From Roseovarius mucosus (GTDB lineage Bacteria; Pseudomonadota; Alphaproteobacteria; Rhodobacterales; Rhodobacteraceae), in contig NZ_CP020474.1 in the NCBI RefSeq assembly GCF_002080415.1, forward strand, positions 3,609,501 through 3,673,500: 64,000 nucleotides of DNA, read 5' to 3'. Of the stretch, positions 48,201 to 56,822 are shown piece by piece. The notes under the pieces are model-generated. The model was not told the DNA's origin. It made no database searches and saw nothing but the letters and a program-made list of their open reading frames with translations. The translations under genes were made by a program, and so were the position numbers. The first letter of the stretch is position 1. Every line of letters begins with the position of its first letter.

Positions 48201-49226
48201 GACGGGCTCCATTTCCTCGACGTTGATCTCGAACCCGGCCACGTATTGCTTGCGCCCGCCGACATCGACGTCGCACTCGTTCATGGCGGCGAACCAGTTA
48301 TCAAGCGGCAAATCCTCTGCGTCGACCCGCCCGCCCCAGATATCGCCGGTGGGCAGGGTGATGCCGCGCATAACGTTGTAATTGATCACTATCGGGTTTT
48401 CGGTCCACTCCCACGTGGTCGGATCATCCCAACGATGCGCGCCAGAGCCGCCCACGGTCGTATCCTTGCGCGGATCATAGAGCTTGATGCCCTGCACCTC
48501 GAAACGCACCGAGGGCAGGCCCTGATAGATCTCGGGATCAAGCGCGAACTCCAGCACAGCATAGGCCGTGCCGCGCAGGACGTGATCGGTTGTCCAAGGG
48601 CGATCAACGTGGTGTTCGTAATAGTGCACCAGAGGCTCGGCGGCGGTGGTCTGGGTGCCGTCATAGAACCACAGCCACGCGGTCGGATCGGTATCATCCT
48701 GCCGGAACGCTGTCAGGATGCGGCGGCCAGACCCGGTAAACACTTCATTGAATGGCCCCGCGCTATCTGCGGGCGCTTCGATGTCGGAGTATTTCCCGTT
48801 GATCACGATCCGCCCGGTCAGGCCAGTGACGGGAACATTCGAGACCTCAAGAATGTAAGTCAGGATGCCGTTGTTCTTGAACCGGGAATAGGCGGGTGCG
48901 ACCGCGTGACCCTCGACGGCGTAGGTGCCCACCACGAACTTGGCGGGCGTGACATCGCCGGTGGTGGTCTGCTCTGTCTGGATGCCCTGGCCGTTCACCT
49001 TCGGCTTCTTGGCGAAGGCTTGGCTCAGCAGCGACAGGCCCGCGCCGACGATGATCCGCGTCGCAAAAGCCCCGAGCGCGCCGAACCCGGCCGCAATTGC
49101 AGCAAAGGTGCCAGCTCCCGCGCTCGATGCGGCCAGAGCGATGGCAATCGCAGACGAAATCGGCTCGGCCAAAGCTCCGCTCGGCGCTGCGATGAATGCC
49201 GCGAGGATCGCAAAGAAGAGGATCAT
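45288..49226 (-). CDS. Tail tip protein, J-like, with FN3-like domains and a C-terminal knob
   Basis: The 1312-residue protein has a hydrophobic N-terminus (residues 1-80) and a hub part with GSGAHRWDDPTTWEWTENP (about 270) shared with the prophage A protein. Fibronectin-like domains are seen at about 530-850 (IRNLRYEVRVRATQELIAE; LSRYEIVERVSATAPG). After a linker comes a carbohydrate-binding-like beta domain (about 930-1080) and a final knob-type region with TAFLLQERINFAGSWSAWA. It thus joins in one chain what prophage A divides between tip and fibre. It most likely recognises a different receptor. Confidence 0.85.
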   Translation of the reverse strand: MILFFAILAAFIAAPSGALAEPISSAIAIALAASSAGAGTFAAIAAGFGALGAFATRIIVGAGLSLLSQAFAKKPKVNGQGIQTEQTTTGDVTPAKFVVGTYAVEGHAVAPAYSRFKNNGILTYILEVSNVPVTGLTGRIVINGKYSDIEAPADSAGPFNEVFTGSGRRILTAFRQDDTDPTAWLWFYDGTQTTAAEPLVHYYEHHVDRPWTTDHVLRGTAYAVLEFALDPEIYQGLPSVRFEVQGIKLYDPRKDTTVGGSGAHRWDDPTTWEWTENPIVINYNVMRGITLPTGDIWGGRVDAEDLPLDNWFAAMNECDVDVGGRKQYVAGFEINVEEMEPVDVIEEMNRASFAQMSEFGGVFRVRVGAPAAPVLHVTDADFVITEGSVLTPFPAFDTVTNGITGTYVEPNDIWEGRDADLILNEDWVAEDGRQRVSSLGLPAVSVKAQAQQLLNAYLLDGRRFRTHQMTLPPSFALVEPLDSISFTSETFGYTSKMFEVIEVEDRPDTLLQVVTVREREAGDVAIKPELEVAAPLPTNGQTPPTPAVVALSVAAFDLSDDAGNARRPAILLTWTVDDAFPSIRNLRYEVRVRATQELIAEGIKPVEGGRVLVRGDLIAATEYEVRARYVADAPTAWSPWLSVTTPDLRMTGVDLDPALTTVTVPTGLALATVLVADALSRVSAVWGAVANAASYEVGVTTGGTETIFPAGGPAWSRDGVPGSVFSMRVRAVSAIGTKSAWSAAVGITAAVDTIPPAVPSGISAEGMFEGIWVKWTANTESDLSRYEIVERVSATAPGVSTVPTYITTTPQFISQNLTGGQTLNYWVRAVDTSGNKSGWSARVTATARAAGDVINQEALQGLIDATSFAAGLEPVTVVGSLPTVKSTELVAFGGKIYRWNGTAYVASVASTDVVGQFTAASIAAGAIGADQLAANAVRARNMAIGSFDNLNVDANFDDHSAWSNPAGVDWITTSAITSWGSTNLARLQGVGTTYTVSNSLFTIELNGEGEALYFRYFARIVAGTGNVYADLQLSRNPTFSGVNGTDYIFANIGAVSSTSITKVEGAINVPAGFKFARIRLIKGNNGTTNCYIGGVMVRRMNTGKLIVDGEIQSNHINTGSFAAAGLALFGDALQSDDFSAGSMGWQINKNGNAEFNSLIVRSSLVEGSVSDGGTALSTAAQHVAHNSVHCLTTLSSGDATPESMYTIGTFFEHRPAGTSAFDGRVVNTAFLLQERINFAGSWSAWANLYNSGYAIGGIGATYTQRHFVTNRIYNADSVQLRLLTAYDFPTGGLSTTQNCLRNAAISLRAVRR

Positions 49227-49606
49227 ATCTGGAAGGCCCTCTCCGCTTTGAGGCGGGACAGATGCCCCAGCCCGTCAGGCCGCAGCACGAACACGCGGTC
49301 ACTGGCAAAGATGCCCATGGCGCTGCCCTCGCACACCGCCAGATCGCCGACCTGTGCCATGGCGGGCGGGATCTCCGGGAAGAGGCTCGCGATGTAATCG
49401 ACATGGCTGGCAAAGCCGTCTTGGGCCATCACGCGGGTGAGGCCTGCCATGCTGCGATAGCGCCCGCGCCACCGCTCGCCGTGATCGACGCCGGTCGCGA
49501 CCTTCACCCACCCGGCCACATACATGCCGCAGTCGTGGCTGCCGGGCCGAAACCGCTTGGCCCGCACGGCGTCGAGATAATCGATCAATCGTATTGCCCG
49601 GCTCAT
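49223..49606 (-). CDS. DUF6950/NlpC-like tail assembly peptidase, prophage B
   Basis: The 127-residue protein contains FRPGSHDCGMYVAGWVKVAT with the probable catalytic cysteine, as in the prophage A protein (133 residues), and a similar C-terminal part (VFVLRPDGLGHLSRL). It is clearly more divergent than head genes. It overlaps its neighbours by 4 bp on both sides. Confidence 0.7.
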   Translation of the reverse strand: MSRAIRLIDYLDAVRAKRFRPGSHDCGMYVAGWVKVATGVDHGERWRGRYRSMAGLTRVMAQDGFASHVDYIASLFPEIPPAMAQVGDLAVCEGSAMGIFASDRVFVLRPDGLGHLSRLKAERAFQI

Positions 49607-50304
49607 CCGCGATTGTCTCCGCTGCCCGAAAAGCCGCCTGTGCGGTCATCTGCCGTTGGCGTGGCAGGCACGGTTGCCGTCGGCGGCGGTGTTCCGTTCT
49701 GTGATTTGCCAGCCCCCCAGAACACCGGCACCGCACCGGAGACGGCCGCATATTCCCGGCCCCGATCCGCCGGGTTGATGCGCCGTTGTGCCGAGTCCGA
49801 TTTCTTGAGGGCTAGCGTGCGGGTCAGGGCGCGGGCGGCGCTGGCCACGGTCATTTCGATTTCGGCGCTCTGGCCCTCGGCCGCGCGCGGCAAGGGCATC
49901 TCCTCGACCGACCCCTTGATCACGCGCACAGGCACGCCCACCTGCACGGCCTTGACCGGATCGAAGAACACGCGATGCACCTCAACGGGTGCGCCAAGCA
50001 GATGATAGGTGTTCAACAGGTTCAGAACCGTGGCCGGGATGCCCGAAAACCGGATCGTGTGCATGCGCACGTTCAGACCCACCTCGCCCCGGATCGGATC
50101 AAGCCCCAGCAGCGACCCGGCAGCGGCATAGCTGCGCGCCTCTGCGCCCACCGTGAACTGGCGCACATCGAGGCCGTTCCAAAACCCTGCCGCCTCGATC
50201 AGTCCCGTGTCGCGTCGCCGGGGCTGGACCCAGACCAGATGCCGGGTAATGACGCCGGTGAGGCTGGCGAGCATGGCCTCCGTGGCGGTGCCGTAGTCGC
50301 GCAT
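49603..50304 (-). CDS. Minor tail hub-like protein, prophage B
   Basis: The 233-residue protein starts MRDYGTATEAMLASLTGVIT and corresponds to 8170-8826 of prophage A, with the shared blocks RVIKGSVEEMP and SDSAQRRINPADRGREYA. I use ATG 50304, directly after the preceding stop; an upstream extension would lie inside the previous gene. The C-terminal tail is proline-, glycine- and threonine-rich. Confidence 0.7.
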   Translation of the reverse strand: MRDYGTATEAMLASLTGVITRHLVWVQPRRRDTGLIEAAGFWNGLDVRQFTVGAEARSYAAAGSLLGLDPIRGEVGLNVRMHTIRFSGIPATVLNLLNTYHLLGAPVEVHRVFFDPVKAVQVGVPVRVIKGSVEEMPLPRAAEGQSAEIEMTVASAARALTRTLALKKSDSAQRRINPADRGREYAAVSGAVPVFWGAGKSQNGTPPPTATVPATPTADDRTGGFSGSGDNRG

Positions 50305-50305
50305 C

Positions 50306-50974
50306 TCAAACCCCCACGATCTGCACGAAAGAAAACTGCGCGCCTTCGGCCCTGCCAGAGCGATGCGCGCCGTAGGCCGGATTTGGTTCAAGCCGCGCCT
50401 TGATCACGGGCTTGATCAGCGTCACGGGGTCACTGACGACAACGCCGGGCTGAATGGGCGGCGTCACCTGAAGCCAGTCGGTCGTGCCGAGCGGGCCCGA
50501 CTGAATATCGCTCACAACGCGGTGCAGGGCATAGCGGGTGGGGTTGCTGCCATATTGCCAGCCAATGAAATCGCCGCCGCGAAGCCAGTATTGGCTCGGC
50601 ATGCCTTGCAGCTTGACCATCCGCGCATCGTTCGCGTCGAGCTGCGCAATCGTTGGCGTGGCCGCGCCGAGGATTGTCCCGGCCGGATCATCTGCCGGGT
50701 GCGTCTTGACCGGATCATGAACGAGAAACGATGCGCCCGGGGTATTGAGCACGGACAAGAGCGCGTCGATCCGGGCTGCGTCCGAGCGGTTGTTGGTGGG
50801 GGGAAGAGAAAACGATCCGCGCCAGTTGCTCTCGCCTGTCTGGGCAGGGAGCGGCACACCGCCCGCCGTGCGGTCGATCTGCATGGGCGTGTTGATATAA
50901 AATTCCGAGACCGAGATTTTCAATCTGGCCTGAAACTCCGCGAATGAAAGCGGGAATGCGAGCGGGTCTGCCAT
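50306..50974 (-). CDS. Minor tail protein, distal-tail type, prophage B
   Basis: The 222-residue product matches 8823-9497 of prophage A in position, length and blocks such as NTPGASFLVHDPVKTHP and NPTRYALHRVVSD. It is about as divergent as the other tip genes, showing that the swap of the host-range module begins at about the end of the tape measure gene. Confidence 0.7.
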   Translation of the reverse strand: MADPLAFPLSFAEFQARLKISVSEFYINTPMQIDRTAGGVPLPAQTGESNWRGSFSLPPTNNRSDAARIDALLSVLNTPGASFLVHDPVKTHPADDPAGTILGAATPTIAQLDANDARMVKLQGMPSQYWLRGGDFIGWQYGSNPTRYALHRVVSDIQSGPLGTTDWLQVTPPIQPGVVVSDPVTLIKPVIKARLEPNPAYGAHRSGRAEGAQFSFVQIVGV

Positions 50975-53613
50975 TAGCCGCGCCTCTTGGGGTCTTTGTT
51001 GATCCGGTCGACGGCTTGCGGCAGGCCGTCGCGCATGAATTGCTTTATGCCCATCTTCGTGACTTCAATCGCCATGTCGCGCGCGCGCTCTTCGATCACG
51101 GCGTGGAAAAGCTCGGATGGCTCGATGCGCAGGCGCGTAACGCCATTGCCCTGCGCGCCCGCACCGCCCGCCGCCGAGGCAGCACCCCCGGCCCGCGCGG
51201 CCAAGGGCAGGCCGCCTCCGGCGAAGCCCGGGATGATGGCCCCGGCATTCATGGCCTCGAGCAGCGTGCGGTTGCGGGCTGTAGCCTCGGCCGTCATGAT
51301 GAATTCCCCGGCGCTGACCAGAGCGGGGATCTTGTCGCCCCGGCCCGTGCCCGCACCCAAAAGGATGCCAGGGCGGCTGACGAGAGGATCGCCGCCGCTG
51401 GCAAAGCCGGGCAGGGCGGCGGCGGGCAGGCCGCCGTTTGCGAAGGGCAGGGACGAGCTGCCGGAAAAGAGGCCAAAGAGACCGCCGAGCGCGCCGCCAT
51501 TGCCGCCGCCGAAGATCCCGCTCAGGAATCCTCCGCCGCCGCTGCCGCCAAAGAGGCCCGAGAGTGGACCGGTGCCGAGGATCAGAGCTTCCTTGGCCGC
51601 GCGGATGATCATGTCGCCAATGCCCTCCCAGACATCCCGCAGGCTTTCGGCCTCGAGCAGTACGTCGTCGACGGAGCGGCCGAATTCCTCCTTGCGCTCC
51701 AAGGCCACGCGCTCGTTTTCATGGGCCGCGATAAGGGCCTCGATCTCTTCGCGCTGCTTTGGCGTCGCGGCGGTCAGGCGTTCGCGCAGGCGGATCAACT
51801 CGCGCTGCACCGGGTCGCTCTCGCGCAGGGCCTCGATCTCGCGCCGCTTGCTCTCGATCAGGCGGTCGAGCGCCTGCTGTTCGCGCAGGGTCTCGTTGGT
51901 CGATCCGCCCCGCGCGCCGCTGGTGGAGCGCACGGGCCGGGCGAGTTCATTGAGACGCGCGGTTTCCCGGGCCAGTTCGACCACGGCGTCCCGGCGCGCG
52001 TTGAGGGCGTCGACCGTCGCCAGATCCCCGCTGGCCTCGCCCCTTATGACGGCGGTTTCCCGGTCGAACCGCGCCCCTGCCAAGGCTCCGGCGCGGCCAA
52101 TCGGATCGTCGCGGAACTCTGCCCGGATGCGGGCGTTCTCAAGCCCCACTTCGCCCTGGGACTGTAGGTCAGCCATCGCGTCGACCGCGCCGCGCACTTC
52201 GGCCGCAAGGCGCGAGGCTTCGTCGGCGGCCGCGCGGATGCCGCCGGAAATGTCGCTCGTGGCGATCTCGAATGCGGCTTGTGCCGCCTCGCGCAGGGCG
52301 TCTTTGGTCTCCACGCTTGCGTCCGAGGCATCGGCCTCCGCAAGTGCGGCATTGAGGGCGAACTGGGCGCGCAGGCGTGTCACGGCGGCGCTGTCCGCGC
52401 CATGCTGTGCGATGGCCTCTGCAATCGCATTCTGCTCAAGCATCGTCGAGAGCAAGGCCTGCGCGGCGGCCTCGGCCTTCAATTGCTCGCCGGTGGCCTT
52501 GGTTACCAGTTCGAGGAAGGCAAGCATTTCCTCATTCTGGCGGTTTTGCGCCGGGTCTTGGGATTGAAGCTCGGCGACCTCGGCCAGCCGAAGGCGCATC
52601 TGATCCAGCGTGTCGAGGCGCGCCTGCTCCGCCTCCGAGATCTCGCCCGAGGCCTCTGCCGCGCGCGTGTAGCTTTCGATCAACGCGTCAACGGCGGCGG
52701 CTTGTTCTTCGACCGTGCCTTGGGCCGCTTCTTGTAACCCGACGAGGTCGGCCAGAACGTCATTGATCAGGCTTCGGCTCTCTCGGCGCGCACGGCCGAA
52801 GAAGATGTTACCCAGGTCGAATTCCTGCGCAAGCCGCACTTGGTCGCCGCTGTCCGGGCGGGGCAGGTTGATATTGCCCTCTTCAAGAAAGCTGGTGATC
52901 CCAGCCGCCGCCTCACGCTGCGCCGCGCGCTTTTCGGCCTCGACGATCCGATCGAGGATGTTTTGCGCGCGCTCGACGAAGCCTTCGCCGAAGCGCTCGG
53001 CCAATTCGAGGCGCGTGGCCGAGGCCTCCGTGATCTTGTCGCGCAGGCTGTCGATGCGGGTCTCGAGCGCCTCGACGGTATCGGCAAAACTCTCGCCCTC
53101 GTCAGAAGCGGAGGTGAACCAGTTGACCAAGGCCGCCGTTGCCGCCAGCGCGCCGATGGTGATCAGATTGATCGGGCTCAGCATCGACAAGACAGCGCCG
53201 CGTAAGGCCCGGAACGCCCCCGCAGCCCCAAGCGGCCCGATCACCTGAGTGATTTGCGTGCCCTGCTGAATGGCGAGCTGAAATGGGTTTTGTCCCGCAG
53301 CCAGCATGACAAGCACATCATTGCCCTGCGAGACGAGATTGCCCATCGATCCGGCGGCGAGGCGGGTTGCGCCGGACAATTTCTGGGTTGCAGCAGCGTT
53401 GACATCCGCGGCGGCGCTGGCCGTCGTGAGACCCGTCGCCGAGGTCCGCGCTGCGGTCCCGAGTTGCCCCACCCCGCGCGCGGCCGCAGCACCTTGGGTG
53501 CCCACGCCGCGAATGTCTTGAGCCGCCCCCTTGGCGGCGGTGCCGGTGGCCTGCAGCTCCGCCTTCGCCTGATCGGCGTCCATCAGGATTTCGCCCTGGA
53601 CACGCAATGTCAT
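50974..53613 (-). CDS. Tail length tape measure protein, prophage B
   Basis: The 879-residue protein has the same signature (GNLVSQGNDVLVMLAAGQNP, QLAIQQGTQITQVIGPLGAA) and helical body as in prophage A, and a glycine-rich C-terminal region. It is 55 residues shorter. The N-terminal 70 residues are Ala-, Gly- and Thr-rich (KGAAQDIRGVGTQGAAAARG) and unlike the helical start of the prophage A protein. The tail of phage B should be slightly shorter. Confidence 0.92.
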   Translation of the reverse strand: MTLRVQGEILMDADQAKAELQATGTAAKGAAQDIRGVGTQGAAAARGVGQLGTAARTSATGLTTASAAADVNAAATQKLSGATRLAAGSMGNLVSQGNDVLVMLAAGQNPFQLAIQQGTQITQVIGPLGAAGAFRALRGAVLSMLSPINLITIGALAATAALVNWFTSASDEGESFADTVEALETRIDSLRDKITEASATRLELAERFGEGFVERAQNILDRIVEAEKRAAQREAAAGITSFLEEGNINLPRPDSGDQVRLAQEFDLGNIFFGRARRESRSLINDVLADLVGLQEAAQGTVEEQAAAVDALIESYTRAAEASGEISEAEQARLDTLDQMRLRLAEVAELQSQDPAQNRQNEEMLAFLELVTKATGEQLKAEAAAQALLSTMLEQNAIAEAIAQHGADSAAVTRLRAQFALNAALAEADASDASVETKDALREAAQAAFEIATSDISGGIRAAADEASRLAAEVRGAVDAMADLQSQGEVGLENARIRAEFRDDPIGRAGALAGARFDRETAVIRGEASGDLATVDALNARRDAVVELARETARLNELARPVRSTSGARGGSTNETLREQQALDRLIESKRREIEALRESDPVQRELIRLRERLTAATPKQREEIEALIAAHENERVALERKEEFGRSVDDVLLEAESLRDVWEGIGDMIIRAAKEALILGTGPLSGLFGGSGGGGFLSGIFGGGNGGALGGLFGLFSGSSSLPFANGGLPAAALPGFASGGDPLVSRPGILLGAGTGRGDKIPALVSAGEFIMTAEATARNRTLLEAMNAGAIIPGFAGGGLPLAARAGGAASAAGGAGAQGNGVTRLRIEPSELFHAVIEERARDMAIEVTKMGIKQFMRDGLPQAVDRINKDPKRRG

Positions 53614-53614
53614 C

Positions 53615-53971
53615 TCAGCTCTCCCGCATCGCGGCCACGGCCGCGCCTTCGATCACCTGCACCTCGGCCCAAAGCTCGGGCGTGATCCGGACGCCGCTCA
53701 TGCGCAGCCCCGCCCGTGCGGCCGTGTAGTCGAGGCCCACCACGCGGAACCCTGCGAGCCCGGCCGAGACGGTGCGCCACTGGTTGCAGACCGCGAGGAA
53801 GGCGCGCACGGCAGGGACATTCTGCGGCCAAACGCCAGAGCCGGGGCCGGACGGATCACGACTGAGCTGGCCCGGGTCGATCCCCCAGAAGGCTGCCTCG
53901 TCGTCATGGTCGCGCCCCTCGTCATCGCCGATCAGGTCGCCGCGCGCCCATGCCCGCCCGGCCCATTTCAG
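53615..53971 (-). CDS. DUF1799-like T extension by -1 frameshift, prophage B
   Basis: The frame entered after the slippery heptamer at 53971-53977 encodes about 118 residues with the same DUF1799-like blocks as in prophage A (ALRAFLAVCNQWRTVSAGLA, VVGLDYTAARAGLRMSGV). The only ATG-type starts are far inside. Preservation of both frames across the overlap supports the fusion product. Confidence 0.75.
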   Translation of the reverse strand: MKWAGRAWARGDLIGDDEGRDHDDEAAFWGIDPGQLSRDPSGPGSGVWPQNVPAVRAFLAVCNQWRTVSAGLAGFRVVGLDYTAARAGLRMSGVRITPELWAEVQVIEGAAVAAMRES

Positions 53972-54297
53972 TTTTTTACCCGCTTCCCCATGATCGCCGC
54001 GTAATAGGCGTTGATCATCGCCACGCGGACGTAAGCCAGACCAATCAACCGGTCGCGCAGGGCGTGGCTGTAGGGCAGCTTCGCGCCTTTCTCGTCCTCG
54101 ACGTCGTCAAAGTCTTGAACCACGGCCCCCAGAAACTCCCGCTCGCCGCGCGCGGTGCGCATGTCGAAGCCTTCGACCTCCGCGTCGGGCAGCACACGGA
54201 AGGTGACCTGCATATCCTGCACCTCGTGGCCGCCGTCGGAGGGCACCTTGATCTCCACGCGGTGCGTGAAGGTCGGGGTTTGGTCGATCTTGAACAT
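53968..54297 (-). CDS. Tail assembly chaperone, G-like, prophage B
   Basis: The 109-residue product has the same length as in prophage A and differs mostly by conservative changes (EVEGFDMRTARGEREFLGAV). It ends MGKRVKN before the shared slippery site. A repeat copy lies 14 bases upstream of its start (54312-54341). Confidence 0.8.
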   Translation of the reverse strand: MFKIDQTPTFTHRVEIKVPSDGGHEVQDMQVTFRVLPDAEVEGFDMRTARGEREFLGAVVQDFDDVEDEKGAKLPYSHALRDRLIGLAYVRVAMINAYYAAIMGKRVKN

Positions 54298-54311
54298 GGG
54301 CGTGATCTCTC

Positions 54312-54341
54312 TTTCAAAGGGGTGTTGAAGGGGGCGTTGAA
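54312..54341 (-). repeat. Internal tandem repeat before the tail chaperone, prophage B
   Basis: The minus strand reads TTCAACGCCCCC-TTCAACACCCC-TTTGAAA, the same as at 12996-13025 but for one base. The distance of 14 nt to the start codon is also kept. Confidence 0.6.
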
Positions 54342-54346
54342 CTGGC

Positions 54347-55282
54347 TCAGGTGAGGGTCATCACCCACTGGTCGGCGGCGGTGGCGGTGGTGGGCAGCGG
54401 CACGAGGCGCAGCGGCCATTCCTTGCGACCCTGTCCATCCTCGAGACCTTCGGGGCGCTGCATCTGCGCATTGGGGGCCGCGATGTTGACGATGTTTCCG
54501 GCGGCCTTGCCGTGCTCGATCTCGACGGGCACCTTGGCTTGGGTGGCGGCCATGGCGAAGGGATCGAACGCGGCCAGCGCCACGGCCCGCACCCGCGCCT
54601 CGATGGTGTTCTCGTGCCCGTCGAGGATCACTTCCTCCTCGCCGATCAGAAACTGCGGCTCGATGCGGTTGGCGAGGGTCAGCTTGAAACTGCGCATCAC
54701 CAGCGCGGTGCCGCCAATTGTGAAGACCGGCGTGTTGGTGGTGGAGGCGGCCAGCGGATCGGGAATGCCGGTGAAATCCGCCGTGGGCACCGCCACGTCG
54801 GCCGGGGCCACGTAGAGCGCGGTGAACTCGAACTCGATATAGGGAATGCCCGAGGCCGAGACGTCAAAGGCGGCGGTACCCCGCACGCCCACCATGGCAT
54901 AGAGCGTGCCGCCGATATTGAGGTGTAGCGTGACGCTCTCGAGGTTCGAATAGACGCGGTTGTAGACCACGGAGGTGCCCGGCGTCACGGTCTCGGCGCT
55001 ACCACAAGCGCGCAGGAGGCATCCCCAACGGGGCGCGGTCCCGGCTGTGCCGGAGCCTGCCAGTTCGACCTTGAACGAGATCGTGCGGTGCAGATCGACC
55101 GGGATCGTGCCGGTGGGGCCGCCATGAGGCGTGTCGAGATTGCGGTCGAGGTCCTGACCCTGCATGGGCGACAGGCGCACATCGTTGGCGAGGATTGCGT
55201 CGCCGCCGGTGGGGGCAGCATCGGTGCCATAGGTGGCCTCGAGCTTCGCGAGCAAGACCTTGCGTCTCCAGAGCAGGCTCAT
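54347..55282 (-). CDS. Major tail tube protein, prophage B
   Basis: The 311-residue protein is nearly identical to 13031-13966 of prophage A (MSLLWRRKVLLAKLEATYGT at the start). Differences are scattered conservative changes. It forms the tail tube. The start overlaps the small upstream gene as ATGA. Confidence 0.88.
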   Translation of the reverse strand: MSLLWRRKVLLAKLEATYGTDAAPTGGDAILANDVRLSPMQGQDLDRNLDTPHGGPTGTIPVDLHRTISFKVELAGSGTAGTAPRWGCLLRACGSAETVTPGTSVVYNRVYSNLESVTLHLNIGGTLYAMVGVRGTAAFDVSASGIPYIEFEFTALYVAPADVAVPTADFTGIPDPLAASTTNTPVFTIGGTALVMRSFKLTLANRIEPQFLIGEEEVILDGHENTIEARVRAVALAAFDPFAMAATQAKVPVEIEHGKAAGNIVNIAAPNAQMQRPEGLEDGQGRKEWPLRLVPLPTTATAADQWVMTLT

Positions 55283-55386
55283 TTCTCGGCATCCTTTTTC
55301 TGGGGTTTCGGGGTGGGCGCGGCCCGCTTCAGCGCGCCCTTGTCGTCGCGGGTGTAAGACCCGCCGGAGGTGGGGAGATTGGTCAT
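55279..55386 (-). CDS. Small basic protein upstream of the tail tube, prophage B
   Basis: The 35-residue product (MTNLPTSGGSYTRDDKGALK followed by a basic tail RAAPTPKPQKKDAEK) is four residues shorter than its prophage A counterpart. Both ends overlap neighbouring genes by 4 bp. In-frame shortening of the tail supports coding. Confidence 0.7.
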   Translation of the reverse strand: MTNLPTSGGSYTRDDKGALKRAAPTPKPQKKDAEK

Positions 55387-55817
55387 GTGAAGATCCTCAG
55401 TTGATCGTCGATGGAGAAATCGAGCTGATAGGCGAGCACACCGGCCCCGCTGGACACGAGATGCCCGCGTTCGAACCGGAAGACGCCGACCTCGTCGCCC
55501 GGTGCCCAGCCCGCCAAGGCGCGCACCACGCGCATCAGGAACTGGTCGATCTTGTCGAGGGAGGCGGCCCCGGTGCGGTCAAAGCTCTGCGCGAAGATCA
55601 CCACGCTCGTGCGGTGGGTCAGCATCTGGCTGAAGACGCCCGAGGCGGCGTCGGGGCGGCTGCCCTGAATGCCGGAGGGAAAGACATAGGCCGCGACCGA
55701 TTGCGCGGGCAGCTTCTTGGAGCGGATCAGATCGACAAAGGCGCGGCCCCCGTCGATACGACCGCCAAGCTCGGGCACCTGCGCCTCGATCCGGGTCATG
55801 ACATCGTTGATGGTCAT
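55383..55817 (-). CDS. Tail terminator-like protein, prophage B
   Basis: The 144-residue protein is nearly identical to 14079-14513, with changes mainly near the N-terminus (MTINDVMTRIEAQVPELGGR). It is placed between the virion morphogenesis protein and the tail tube. The role is inferred from position, as for the first copy. Confidence 0.7.
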   Translation of the reverse strand: MTINDVMTRIEAQVPELGGRIDGGRAFVDLIRSKKLPAQSVAAYVFPSGIQGSRPDAASGVFSQMLTHRTSVVIFAQSFDRTGAASLDKIDQFLMRVVRALAGWAPGDEVGVFRFERGHLVSSGAGVLAYQLDFSIDDQLRIFT

Positions 55818-56311
55818 GCGAAGACCTCGCGCAGATAGGCCTCGACGGTGCCCGCGATGTCGGTCTCGTCCTTGTCGTCAAAGCCCAGAAAGGGCCGGGC
55901 CGGGATTTCGACCTGGTCGACCATGATGAATTGGCCATTGGGGAGGGTGAAGGCCAGCTTTGCGGCGGCGTCCGCGCCGGTCGGCTCGATGAAGGCTCCG
56001 AACTGATGCGTGGCGGCATAGGGCACATTGGTGCCGATGCGCGCGGAAAAGCTATCGGCCTCTGTCACGATGCTGTCGCGCAGGCGTGTGCTGTCGACCA
56101 GCGTCTTGCCGCCGGATTCGCGCGCGCGATGCGAGATGGGCCAAACGATGCCGCCCGGACCTTCACTCTTCTCGAACCGCTCGGAGACGGAGGTTTCCAG
56201 AACGGTGCCGATGCGGCGCATCAAAGGGGTGAGGTCGGACAAATAGCGCAGGCCATTGGCGACGGCGCTGTCAAAGTCGAGACTGTCGAGGCTGACGGTG
56301 AGGGTGACCAT
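55814..56311 (-). CDS. Virion morphogenesis protein, Mu gpG-like, prophage B
   Basis: The 165-residue product has the same family blocks as the prophage A copy (GPGGIVWPISHRARESGGKT; VPYAATHQFG). It is two residues shorter in the loop after EPTGAD. The start at 56311 is two bases before the DUF1320 stop. Confidence 0.82.
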   Translation of the reverse strand: MVTLTVSLDSLDFDSAVANGLRYLSDLTPLMRRIGTVLETSVSERFEKSEGPGGIVWPISHRARESGGKTLVDSTRLRDSIVTEADSFSARIGTNVPYAATHQFGAFIEPTGADAAAKLAFTLPNGQFIMVDQVEIPARPFLGFDDKDETDIAGTVEAYLREVFA

Positions 56312-56312
56312 C

Positions 56313-56738
56313 TCAGAACCCCTTGAGGCTGTCGCGGCTGAAGGTGGCCTGCGGCGCGCTGATCTGCGGCAGCTGTGGATTGCCGGGGCCGGTATCGGCG
56401 GGCGTCTCGTCGCCGAGCGAGGCCTCGCCCCGGCGCACCTCGCGCAAGAAGCTGAGGGCGGCGTCATAGCCTTCCTTGGCCCCGTCATAGGCGGCGGCCC
56501 GCGCGCCCAAGAGGCGATGCCAGGCAATCGCGGCGGCGTGCATCGTGAGCGCGCGCGGGGGGGTGTCTGCGTTGTAAAGCCCCGCGACATAGCTTTCGGT
56601 GACCGACACGGCATCGTCGATGGCCACTTGCAGAACGCCCATATCCACGACGCCGGGCGCTGCGCCCTGTGCCGTGATCTCAGCCAAAAAGCCCTCGCCG
56701 TAGCGGTCGATCATATCCTGTGCGCTGAGATAGGGCAT
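56313..56738 (-). CDS. DUF1320 head-tail protein, prophage B
   Basis: The 141-residue product starts MPYLSAQDMIDRYGEGFLAE and matches 15015-15440. Unlike prophage A there is no Acb2/Tad1-like gene in front of it; only about 85 bp of noncoding DNA separate it from the FluMu-type protein gene. Confidence 0.85.
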   Translation of the reverse strand: MPYLSAQDMIDRYGEGFLAEITAQGAAPGVVDMGVLQVAIDDAVSVTESYVAGLYNADTPPRALTMHAAAIAWHRLLGARAAAYDGAKEGYDAALSFLREVRRGEASLGDETPADTGPGNPQLPQISAPQATFSRDSLKGF

Positions 56739-56822
56739 GTCCGCCTCCGGCTTGGGTGTAGGGGTGCCGGTCTCTCCCGGCTGTCACGCCTGATCCTTGG
56801 CGGCGTCCCCTTGGGGGTATTC

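Noticed and set aside
50944-52567. Long plus-strand frames opposite the prophage B tape measure gene
   Set aside because: They are arginine- and serine-rich antisense products of a repetitive helical gene and occur equally in prophage A.
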